Source: Lactobacillus paragasseri (GTDB taxonomy: Bacteria; Bacillota; Bacilli; Lactobacillales; Lactobacillaceae). Taken from it: DNA of 64,000 nucleotides. The position numbers and the translations under genes are program-made. Positions 20,201 through 28,142 of this stretch are shown here, in pieces. The stretch's first letter is position 1; each line of letters opens with the position of its first letter. The notes below the pieces were generated by a model. That model did no database searches. It was not told the origin of the DNA and saw only the letters and a program-made list of their open reading frames with translations. The DNA is taken from assembly GCF_003584685.1 (NCBI RefSeq), contig NZ_AP018549.1, forward strand, positions 1,054,001 through 1,118,000, in the 5' to 3' direction.

Positions 20201-20737
20201 CTGAACGTAACCACTATCATGTGGTGTATTTCCGTTATTAGCAATCACATCATGCTGTATAACACTATAGTTTTCTTTTGCAACTGGTTTGGCTTGATTT
20301 TGAATAGCAGTTGTATCTTGTGTAGATTCTTCTTTGTTTGCTGCAACAACTTTTCTAGTGTTTTCTATTTGTAGTTCAGCACGTTGGCTGTTTTCTTTAT
20401 TGGTATTAATTGTGTTTTGTTTACTGCTTGTATTACCATTTGAGGTTTCAGCCGGTACTTGATTTTGTGCATCTACATTCTTAGCAGTTACAACCACATT
20501 TTTAATATCACTTGCCGGTGTAGCTGTTAGAGCTTTGTCTGATTTCTGCTCAATAGCAGGATTTTGTTTATTTGTATCATTTTCATTAATACTGTCTGCT
20601 CGAGCTGTTTGAGAATTTAGCCCGAAAATTGACATCCCTATAAGAACAGAAGCTGCTCCGACAGTAAACTTGCGAATTGAATAACGAGGACTTATTTCTT
20701 TAAGTTCATTAAAACGATTATTATTTCTTGATAACAT
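17258..20737 (-). CDS. YSIRK/LPxTG surface adhesin with proline-rich stalk
   Basis: A sortase-anchored cell-wall protein. The YSIRK signal peptide (RYSIRKFTVGAASVLIGMS) ends in an A-R-A type cleavage site. A beta-rich adhesin domain follows to about residue 640, then a MucBP-like module (about 640-830). Next come ten 18-residue repeats of type ETPNKPDKPSEPSKPTKP that form a rigid wall-spanning stalk. The end is LPQTS, a hydrophobic segment and KKRKNAR. The sorting motif has Ser in place of the usual Gly. I start at the ATG at 20737, which is 10 nt after AAAGAGG, not at the upstream ATG at 20767. It lies 42 bp after the larger adhesin with no terminator between them, so the two are probably co-transcribed. 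Confidence 0.9.
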   Translation of the reverse strand: MLSRNNNRFNELKEISPRYSIRKFTVGAASVLIGMSIFGLNSQTARADSINENDTNKQNPAIEQKSDKALTATPASDIKNVVVTAKNVDAQNQVPAETSNGNTSSKQNTINTNKENSQRAELQIENTRKVVAANKEESTQDTTAIQNQAKPVAKENYSVIQHDVIANNGNTPHDSGYVQLNLGLQIKNTKNINPGDYIDIDLGLPLQSGQQKTYSDGLAEKNTPVTIKDNAGKTDTIGSIATVGNIPNEFYRLSFNDHIQKYGTVLLNLDLKQYSLIQRAISTVGYSHEKNGPTSYSAQDDLVIGDGAYKFTSGLSVPVKYIPQESNGSVIQRVGENTWIQGRSTGKNSRVWTVYPDGSFTVNDKSALGLDGIVYFSKNFGNSATVTVYTLSNNPYFDSNYASDDDIKEQIESAFAQLKSTNNLDQIAQDNSNVGFSINKIPENDISIAVTHNDNSEKAYSTVMRADGSKYSGDQLMLSRTYHITVNGAKLGQIYSLPISFVSEITKSGVNVSKPANITKPEQDKIQTYQDSNKYEVLNNDLNNAYPILYKGIMIDNPGLMNFMKNNLATWIDVKNDEDPSDELLGPAAYTLNVSVVNQPTNLKPQNIANGNSSSGQQLDRTILVVFQDLDENNKNILSKDLTGLSGADAGYSTANDIKALEAQHYELVSDDTNGQNLKFGNQEQIFYVKFRHVLKKEKQENKSVSRNITYVDDKGNPVKGSPDGKTSYVQSASFVRFPVKDLVTGVVGYSINNDGAIDTQDGTIDTQDGTHAWKAIGSNYFEKVISKDPASLGFEHVNYAVIPEKTVDANTKDQEIQVIYSGTTKNPDKPSKPSKPDKPETPNKPDKPSEPSKPTKPETPNKPDKPSEPSKPTKPETPNKPDKPSEPSKPTKPETPNKPDKPSEPSKPTKPEIPNKPDKPSEPSKPTKPETPNKPDKPSEPSKPTKPETPNKPDKPSEPSKPTKPETPNKPDKPSEPSKPAKPETPNKPDKPSEPSKPDKPETPNKPDKPSQPTKPNKPEVPNKSDKSNESSKPDKTSDVKPTESVKLIHQTTADTSKNQSESIKEENLSKPKAVLDKTSFSPLARRNSPLVNEKTNTLESSKDSTKNTKNRTVNSSKELPQTSSNTQQSINDEVIGSVALSIGLIGLAGVKKRKNAR
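17700..18245 (-). repeat. Ten tandem 54-bp repeats encoding the proline-rich stalk
   Basis: The phrase CTCGGCTTGTCGGGTTTA recurs every 54 bp from 17757 to 18189 (nine copies), with a diverged tenth at 17703. Copies differ by few bases, for example one ETP to EIP change near 17997. Near-identity suggests recent expansion, and copy number likely varies between strains. Several long open frames on both strands here are by-products of the repeat. Confidence 0.92.
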
Positions 20738-20779
20738 TATTATTTTGCCTCTTTTTATAAAATTCAAAATATCTATCTA

Positions 20780-23700
20780 TTAATTAGATCTTTTCTTTTT
20801 TAATCCAGCTAAACCTATCAAACTTAAATCAACTGCTAACCCAGAAGCGATTATAGCTGTAGTTTTTGCTTCATCATTACCGGTTTGTGGCAAAGCTGCC
20901 TTTTTAGCCTTTATCTTATTAATATGTCCTGCTTCTTTAGCATTAACCACTTTCTTCATAGTTACTGTCTGCCCTTGAAACTTGTATGTTTGTCTGTCTT
21001 TTCTTTCAAGAATCTTACCATTAGTTTTATTAGGCTTAGAAACAGGTTGCTTGATTTCTTGGGTTACTTTGGGCTTAGAATTTGGCTCAGCAGTTACTGT
21101 TTGCTGCTTGTTAGCGGATTGTTCTTTATTATCTTTTTCAATTGGCGTTACTATTGGCTTGACAGGCTTAACAGGGTTTATCTGGCTCTTTTTAATGTAG
21201 TCAATATTGACAATTACATTTTGATCACCAAATTTTGGTGTTAATTTTTCTACCTTAGTTTTGCTTGAAGTGTAACCTGCAATTTCAGGCACATTGTATT
21301 CAGCAAAACTCTCTGCACCAACATTCTTCCAATCATTCATATACGAACCACTATTTGTAACATCATCTTTTGTAGCTGTTTGAACAAATCGAACTGTTTG
21401 AACAATAGAATCAGTAGTCCCATCTGGATTGATTACATTAATTGTCCTAGTAATTACTTTAGTCAATTTTGGATCATTAGTTACTTTGCTCATATGATGA
21501 ACTAAATGAATAATAATTGGTTCGTTATTAGTAGCTTTAAATCTATAACTTCGTGGCAACGTGACGTCTTTGGCTAATGCGTAACCATTAGGTGTAACAA
21601 TATTTAATTTAATAGTCTCTCCGGTCCTGCCTGAAATTACAGTAGCTGGAGCAATAAGACTTTCATGGTTGTCATCATCTACAAATTCATAATAACTAGT
21701 TTGCTCGTTAGGTACATAACTAATAATAATATCTGCTATATCACCACTATTAGTTGTTACTTCAGCTGCAGTCACTTCACCCGTTGGTGTATATCCGTTA
21801 AAACTTGGTAAGTCAATTGAAGGTAAAGTTTGCTGAGCTTCATTCCATTTACCATAGATATGCTTATTAGTTACCTTGTCTAAAATATCGTTTCTACTGA
21901 ATGTGACACTTTGTGTTGTTGATTTAGAATCAACTTTACCGTCAGGATCAATAATCGTTACTTTACGAGAAATAGTTTTGGTATCATTCGGCAAACTTTC
22001 CTTTTGATGAATCAAATGAATAATAATTGGTTTATTACCTGATTCAAATGTATAACTTGTTGGTAAAACAGAACCTTCTATTAAGCTATAATTTTCAGGA
22101 ATAGAAATATTTAACTTAATAGTTTCATCGGTCTTACCTGCAACAGGATGTTTTTGATTAATTACAGGATCTCCAGTTTGATAATCATCGTCGATAAATT
22201 GATAATAACTTGTTTGTCCATTTGCAAGATAACTAATATTAATTGTTGAATCTTTTGTTTCCGGTGTTACTACAACTTCAGGAACAGATCCATTAATTGC
22301 ATATCCTGCGATTTCTTTAACTGGAATACCAGCAAAGGTATATTTACCATTTTCTGACCACGGACCATAGCTAATATTTCCAGTAACCATGTCTTTCTTT
22401 CCAGTCCGAGTAAATGTATGCTCTTGAATAGCTCTGTCAACTTTGCCATCAATATTAGTAATCAAAATCGTACGACGAACCAACTTAGTTAAGCTAGTAT
22501 CATCAGTCAGTGTACTAATCTGATGAACTAAGTGAATCACAATTGGTTTATTATCCTCTGCCGTGAAAGTATAAGTAGTTGGTACACTGTTGCCTTTTAC
22601 TAAATCATAATTTTCAGGAATCGTAATATTTAAATTAATGCTATCCCCAGTTTTACCTGCAATATTATGTTTTTGATTAATTACAGGATCTCCTACTTGG
22701 TAATCATCATCAATAAATTGATAATAACTTGTTTGTCCATTAGCAAAATAGCTAATATTGACTGTTGAGTTCTTAGTTTCTGGTGTTACTACAATTTCTG
22801 GAGCTGAACCACTAGTTGCATATCCTGCAATATTCTTTACAGGAATTGCTGCGAAAGTATAACTTCCGTTTTCAGACCAAGAGCCATAATTAATATTTCC
22901 AGTAACCATATCTTTTTTGCCAATACGAGTAAAGGTATGTTCCTGAACAATCCTATTAACTTGTCCATCAATATTAGTAATCAAAATGGTACGACTAACT
23001 TTTTGACTAAGTTTAGCATTAGGATCAATTTTGGCGTCTTCAGTTTTATGTCTTAGTTCAACCGTATAAACTGTTTGATCATTGGCGGTAAATTTATGAT
23101 TAGTTGGTAACTTTGATCCTTCTGCTAATACATAGTTTTCAGGAATTGCTACAGTAGAAAAGTCTGCATTTCCATCAGTAACGCCGTTAATAATGAATGC
23201 ACTACCAACCTGTTGCTTTTGATTGTCATCATCAATAAAGCGAACAGATATCTTTTGTGGATTAGCTTTATAAACGATATTTACAATTGAATCTTTAGTA
23301 TTAACATCAGGAGTAAGCTTTTCTATTTTAACTGGATTAGCAGTATAACCATCAACTGTTGGAGCATCATATTCTGTAAAACTATCTTTACCATTTGCTT
23401 TCCAATCATTATTGTATGTAACTTTTCCAGTAACATCGTCTTTAGTTGCTGTTTGGATAAAGCTTACCCTTTGAACAACTGGTGCTAATTTTGTTCCATC
23501 TGGTTTTGTAACATTGATGGTACGACTTACCGTCTTTGTTAAGTTGGAATCATTAGTTACTGCACTAATATGGTGAGTTAAATGAACTATAAGTGGCTTA
23601 TTATCACTAGCTTTAAAGATATAACTCATATTTTGATCTGGAACTAAATCATAATTAGTTGGAACTGAATCCTTTATTGCTTTGGTTAAATCAATCGTTT

Positions 23701-26700
23701 CATCAGTGATTCCAGAAATCGGATGACTTGTACCTACCGTAGCCTCATTTTCATTATCATCAACAAATTTATAAAAACTGTTTTGTTTATCAGCAGTGTA
23801 ACTAATATTAATATCAGCAGGATTATTACTATCAGCCGTTACGTTAATTGCATCCACCTCACCAGATGGCGTATATCCAGCAAATACAGGTAAAATAATT
23901 GCTGGTAAAGCTTGTTGTTTCGTATTCCATTTGCCATAAATATGTTGATTAGTTACCTTATCTAAAGTATCGCTTCTACTAAATGTAACACTTTGTGTCA
24001 TTGACTTAGGATCAACTTTACCATCAGGATCAGTAATAGTTACTTTACGACTAATTGTTCTAGTATCATCCGATAAAACTTTCTTTTGATGAATTAAATG
24101 AATTTTTAACTGTTCATTGTCGCTAGGCTTAAAAGTATAACTAGTTGGTAATGTACTTCCTTTTGCTAATTCATAATTATCTGGTAGCTTAATATTAAGT
24201 TCAACAGTTTCGCCAGTTTGACCTGAAAATGACGTAGCAGGTGCTATTAACTGTTCTTTATTATCATCATCAACGAATTGATAACTACTAGTAAGGCTAA
24301 CAGGTGCATATACAAAAGAAATATTTAAATCAGTTGGAGAATTTAATGTTGCAGTATTCTGGGCAATTTCTTTGGCATATTTAATGTCATTTTCATTAGT
24401 TGAATAATCTGCGTTTCCAATTTTAACAGCTGAAACTGTATATCCGGTTATATCAGTATTTACACTTGTTTGGCCATCTTTAGCTTTCCAACTATATGTA
24501 GGTTTATTACTATTATTTATCACAGCAATTGGGCTGCCAGTAACAATACTTGCATCATTATATTCTGCAGGATATATTGTGAAGTAATCTTTGCCAGTAC
24601 CATTTGGATTAGCTGCTACCAAAGAGCCATTAAGATTTACATCCTGAGTACTTGTTTCTTGTAATTGAGTATGACTTGCATCATTTTTTACAAAATTAAT
24701 AGTTCTCTTAATTGTTGCTGTATTTTCCTTAGGAAAATACCAGATTATATGTTCATTTTTATTTTCATAAATACCATCTTGATTTGTATAAGCAATACTA
24801 CTATCACTTGCATCAGACGTGCCAGGACGAACAGAGTTATTGAACCTAGGATTTACAAATAAATTAGCTGGTCTACCTAACAATGGATAGCCGTTTACAA
24901 TATTATCTATAAATGGATTTGCATAGTAACCATCTACAGCAGGAGTTGAAAATTCGACTGTCGACCAATTTCCATCATTTGGAACTAATATGTAGCTTGT
25001 CCCTTCTTTATTAATTGGAACTTTCCAGCATTTCACATTACTAATTGACTGAACTCCCTCTATATATCCGACATTTACTTCTTGAGAATTTGCACCATCA
25101 TATGTTTTAGGAGCTTTTTCATCCCATAACCAAATATTACTCTTCTTAACAACTTTACCCTTAGAATTTACAAACTCATCCTGTTGATAATTAAAAGTTG
25201 CTTTAAGGTCTGGAGCTACAGATACATAATTTCCATTACTATCTTTAACAGGATCGCCATTACTGTCTCTTTCATACAGATGAATAGTAACTGTCCGTTG
25301 CTCTGTAATCATTTTCTTAGTTAAATGTATTTCTACATTAACCGGCTCTGCAATCCCGTCAAAGCCAAAGTGTTTTTGCCCAGTAATACTCATATCTGAC
25401 TTTGTATAATCATCATTGCCTAGCCAGTCAGCAAGATTAGTAATGGGCAATGGATTCAGACCAATACTATGAGAAGTCACAATAGTTATTCCATTACCAA
25501 CGACAGTAACAGTTCCGAGATCTTTATTAGTATCCGTCTCAACATATTTTAACTGCATTGGAATTTCATCATCACGAAATACTTGATAAGTAGTATCACT
25601 AGTTTCAGTTTCAGTTTTAGCTATATCATAAGTTCCATTTGCTATAGCAGTTGCGCTATCACTCGGCTTAGTAGAAAGATATACTGCATCGGTAGGAATA
25701 GTTATTTTTTTATAATTTGCATAATTATTATGTAAAAATGTATCAATTGCGTCTTGAACGATCGCTTTAGCATCAGAACTGCCTTTTGAATCATAAAATA
25801 TGCTGTGACTATAGGTTTTGACAGTAGGATTGGCATACTCTACCCAACTATTATATTGCCTAAAAGTTAAGTTATCTTTAAATGGAACCTTCGAAGTAGT
25901 ATCTAATTGTAAAAGATCACCATTATTTGTAATTACAACTTGGCCATTAGCAAAACTGGTTGCAAAATTAAAATCAGAAGGCAACTTTACATTATTAAGA
26001 TTAATAACTGTCTTGCTAGCATTAGTAAAGCTGGCAAACACTTGTCCAGTCGTCCAACCTCCCGTTGCTTTACTTAAATCCCAGCCAGAAATATCGATAT
26101 CTTTTAAATTAGTATCGTTTCTAAAAAGACACAATATATTTTGGACATTGCTTACATTCCACTTGTTAATGCCATCTAATGACTCTAGAGCTGGACTATC
26201 ATAAGTATTCTCGTCAAACATCTGTTGCATATTGGTAACATGAGAAACATCCCAGCCACTTAAATTACCTAATGACTTAACCTTATATGCTCCGCAAAAC
26301 ATGCCACTCATATCAGTCAAATTGCTGGTATCTAAATTGGTAAGATCCATCTGTTTCAAATTAGGATCATTTGTGCTAACTCCATTTTCAGTAGTTAAAT
26401 TTCCACCAAAAGCAGTTTTATCTGAAACTTGAACTTTTCTATTATCAGTCTTACTAATAGCTACAGTAATAGGCTTAACTGTATTTAAAATCTTTTTAAA
26501 CTTAGCTGCATTTACTGTAATAACTGCATTCTCATCAGTTAACTTTCCGGCCTTAGTAAAATCAGCAGCGTTTGGAATAACTAGATGTTCTTGATCACTG
26601 CCATGGTAGCCAGTAATATTTAACCCATTATTAACAGTTTCTGTATCCCAACTATTAACGTCAACTTTGCCAAAAGTTGATTCATCAAGACTATTATTAG

Positions 26701-27148
26701 AATTAGTAGTCGATTTTGAACTATTTTCTGCAATATTAAAAGGCTGAGTATTAGCTGCTTCTCTAGTTTTTATCTCAGAAAAAGTGCTGTTCTCAACCTT
26801 TTGAATAGTATTTTTTTGTACAGTTAGCCTATTAATGATTTTTTGATTATTTTGTCTAATTAGGTCAGCCTTATTTTGTAAATTGGCAGTATTATTCTCA
26901 CTATTTTGATGATTGTTTTTTGCAATAACTACAGCTTGAGTATTTGGTGTAATTGGCTGTGATATTTTCTTTTCACTAGTTTGTTCATTAACAGTATTGT
27001 TATTTACATTATTGTCCTTAACGGTATCAGCTTTAGCAACGCCTTGAGAAGATGCAACAAAGTATGTTCCCAATAATACACTTGCTGCTCCGACAGTTAA
27101 CTTTCTAATACTCCAACGCTCTTTTCTCTTCATATCCCTAAAATTCAT
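20780..27148 (-). CDS. Giant YSIRK/LPxTG mucus-binding adhesin with DUF285 region
   Basis: About 2122 aa. The signal peptide has a YSIRK variant (RWSIRKLTVGAASVLLGTY) and ends KADT. A BspA-like DUF285 region with repeats such as LDTSNLTDMSGMF and WDVSHVTNMQQMF spans about residues 255-360. A beta-rich domain follows, then six full and one half Mub-like repeats of about 174 aa. The end is LPQTGN, a hydrophobic segment and KKKRSN, so sortase should attach it to the wall. The start is the ATG at 27148, 2 nt after GGAGGAAAAG (27151-27160); an earlier in-frame start has no ribosome site. Its likely role is adhesion to mucus or host glycans. It is probably the first gene of a two-adhesin transcript. 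Confidence 0.9.
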   Translation of the reverse strand: MNFRDMKRKERWSIRKLTVGAASVLLGTYFVASSQGVAKADTVKDNNVNNNTVNEQTSEKKISQPITPNTQAVVIAKNNHQNSENNTANLQNKADLIRQNNQKIINRLTVQKNTIQKVENSTFSEIKTREAANTQPFNIAENSSKSTTNSNNSLDESTFGKVDVNSWDTETVNNGLNITGYHGSDQEHLVIPNAADFTKAGKLTDENAVITVNAAKFKKILNTVKPITVAISKTDNRKVQVSDKTAFGGNLTTENGVSTNDPNLKQMDLTNLDTSNLTDMSGMFCGAYKVKSLGNLSGWDVSHVTNMQQMFDENTYDSPALESLDGINKWNVSNVQNILCLFRNDTNLKDIDISGWDLSKATGGWTTGQVFASFTNASKTVINLNNVKLPSDFNFATSFANGQVVITNNGDLLQLDTTSKVPFKDNLTFRQYNSWVEYANPTVKTYSHSIFYDSKGSSDAKAIVQDAIDTFLHNNYANYKKITIPTDAVYLSTKPSDSATAIANGTYDIAKTETETSDTTYQVFRDDEIPMQLKYVETDTNKDLGTVTVVGNGITIVTSHSIGLNPLPITNLADWLGNDDYTKSDMSITGQKHFGFDGIAEPVNVEIHLTKKMITEQRTVTIHLYERDSNGDPVKDSNGNYVSVAPDLKATFNYQQDEFVNSKGKVVKKSNIWLWDEKAPKTYDGANSQEVNVGYIEGVQSISNVKCWKVPINKEGTSYILVPNDGNWSTVEFSTPAVDGYYANPFIDNIVNGYPLLGRPANLFVNPRFNNSVRPGTSDASDSSIAYTNQDGIYENKNEHIIWYFPKENTATIKRTINFVKNDASHTQLQETSTQDVNLNGSLVAANPNGTGKDYFTIYPAEYNDASIVTGSPIAVINNSNKPTYSWKAKDGQTSVNTDITGYTVSAVKIGNADYSTNENDIKYAKEIAQNTATLNSPTDLNISFVYAPVSLTSSYQFVDDDNKEQLIAPATSFSGQTGETVELNIKLPDNYELAKGSTLPTSYTFKPSDNEQLKIHLIHQKKVLSDDTRTISRKVTITDPDGKVDPKSMTQSVTFSRSDTLDKVTNQHIYGKWNTKQQALPAIILPVFAGYTPSGEVDAINVTADSNNPADINISYTADKQNSFYKFVDDNENEATVGTSHPISGITDETIDLTKAIKDSVPTNYDLVPDQNMSYIFKASDNKPLIVHLTHHISAVTNDSNLTKTVSRTINVTKPDGTKLAPVVQRVSFIQTATKDDVTGKVTYNNDWKANGKDSFTEYDAPTVDGYTANPVKIEKLTPDVNTKDSIVNIVYKANPQKISVRFIDDDNQKQQVGSAFIINGVTDGNADFSTVAIPENYVLAEGSKLPTNHKFTANDQTVYTVELRHKTEDAKIDPNAKLSQKVSRTILITNIDGQVNRIVQEHTFTRIGKKDMVTGNINYGSWSENGSYTFAAIPVKNIAGYATSGSAPEIVVTPETKNSTVNISYFANGQTSYYQFIDDDYQVGDPVINQKHNIAGKTGDSINLNITIPENYDLVKGNSVPTTYTFTAEDNKPIVIHLVHQISTLTDDTSLTKLVRRTILITNIDGKVDRAIQEHTFTRTGKKDMVTGNISYGPWSENGKYTFAGIPVKEIAGYAINGSVPEVVVTPETKDSTINISYLANGQTSYYQFIDDDYQTGDPVINQKHPVAGKTDETIKLNISIPENYSLIEGSVLPTSYTFESGNKPIIIHLIHQKESLPNDTKTISRKVTIIDPDGKVDSKSTTQSVTFSRNDILDKVTNKHIYGKWNEAQQTLPSIDLPSFNGYTPTGEVTAAEVTTNSGDIADIIISYVPNEQTSYYEFVDDDNHESLIAPATVISGRTGETIKLNIVTPNGYALAKDVTLPRSYRFKATNNEPIIIHLVHHMSKVTNDPKLTKVITRTINVINPDGTTDSIVQTVRFVQTATKDDVTNSGSYMNDWKNVGAESFAEYNVPEIAGYTSSKTKVEKLTPKFGDQNVIVNIDYIKKSQINPVKPVKPIVTPIEKDNKEQSANKQQTVTAEPNSKPKVTQEIKQPVSKPNKTNGKILERKDRQTYKFQGQTVTMKKVVNAKEAGHINKIKAKKAALPQTGNDEAKTTAIIASGLAVDLSLIGLAGLKKKRSN
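21190..24740 (-). repeat. Array of about 174-aa Mub-like repeats (six and a half units)
   Basis: Units begin near 24725, 24070, 23550, 23015, 22495, 21990 and 21470. Each opens with a (T/S)RT(I/V)xV strand and ends in PIxIHLxH. Units 4 and 5 are near copies. Unit 6 resembles unit 2 (both ISRKVTIxDPDGKVD) and unit 7 resembles unit 3 (both QTATKDDVT), so the array grew by block duplication. Confidence 0.85.
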
Positions 27149-27277
27149 AACTTTTCCTCCAAAAATAAAAGCCATCTCATTTAAATTTAGCATCAATTAT
27201 AAAGAAATTAGGCACATATAATATATTCACAATTTCATCATAGCACAAATAAAAAGTTATGTTATGTTATGTTTTAT

Positions 27278-28123
27278 TTATTTAATTAGACATCCAGATC
27301 CTAATCTCACAATGTGAAAAGCGCTATCATCGCGTGCTAACAAACCATTGTTATAAACCATAATCTGTTTTCTTCCAGTAATAAAATTATAATAAACTAG
27401 GTAATTTAAAGTATAATCATTACCCTTTTGAGAAACATTCAACAATTTAATTTTGATATTAACATCATTCGGTTCCCAACTTAAAGTTACGTCACGTAAT
27501 TGACGAAAATCAGAATTATTTTCACCAGAAATAAACTTATTTGCTTGCGGTTTAGTAAATACGCCTGTTAAAAAGTTTTTGATTTCTTCTTGATTGCTTA
27601 TTGCAGGTTGGACTTGCGTAGAGGTAAATAATTTTGTATTAGTATCTTGCTTCTGAACTGATTTACTTTGCTTATCTTGTTGCCTAGAAGAAGTTTTACT
27701 TGTTGCACTTTTTTTAACATGATTATGACTGTTATTAGAACTACTTTCACTAGAAGTGCTATGTTGAATTGAATTAAAATTGCTTCCAACATAAAAACCA
27801 ATATAGCCAAAAGTCAAAAATGCTAGACAAGCTAATAACCATAACCAGCCTTTATTCTTTTTAGCTGCTTTATTTTTTCTAGCTTGTTTTAATTCTTGGG
27901 TTTTTGCGACCTCAACTTTTGAGTTAATGTTTTTTTCAATCTTTTTATTTTCTGGTTTAGTTTTCTTTTTCTTCTTTGGCACATTATTTAACTTTATGCC
28001 CATCATACCCAAATCGCCTGGAATTTTAGCATTAATATTATTCACAAAATCATAGCCACAAAATGGACATTTAGCTTCCCCAAGATTTACTTCTTTACCA
28101 CAATTTGGACACTTTTTATTCAT
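27278..28123 (-). CDS. Zinc-ribbon membrane protein
   Basis: A 281-aa protein with an N-terminal zinc ribbon (CPNCGKEVNLGEAKCPFCGY, residues 5-24). A very Lys-rich linker follows (about 50-90), then one transmembrane helix (WLWLLACLAFLTFGYIGFYV, about 92-112), a Ser/Asn-rich spacer and an outer domain of about 110 aa. The topology is cytoplasmic zinc ribbon and external C terminus, as in TcaA/YvbJ-like envelope proteins. It begins 19 bp after the stop of the signal-less MucBP protein and must share its transcript. No known function; the pairing suggests work with that protein or in envelope sensing. Confidence 0.75.
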   Translation of the reverse strand: MNKKCPNCGKEVNLGEAKCPFCGYDFVNNINAKIPGDLGMMGIKLNNVPKKKKKTKPENKKIEKNINSKVEVAKTQELKQARKNKAAKKNKGWLWLLACLAFLTFGYIGFYVGSNFNSIQHSTSSESSSNNSHNHVKKSATSKTSSRQQDKQSKSVQKQDTNTKLFTSTQVQPAISNQEEIKNFLTGVFTKPQANKFISGENNSDFRQLRDVTLSWEPNDVNIKIKLLNVSQKGNDYTLNYLVYYNFITGRKQIMVYNNGLLARDDSAFHIVRLGSGCLIK

Positions 28124-28142
28124 TCTTAGATTCAGCTTTCTT

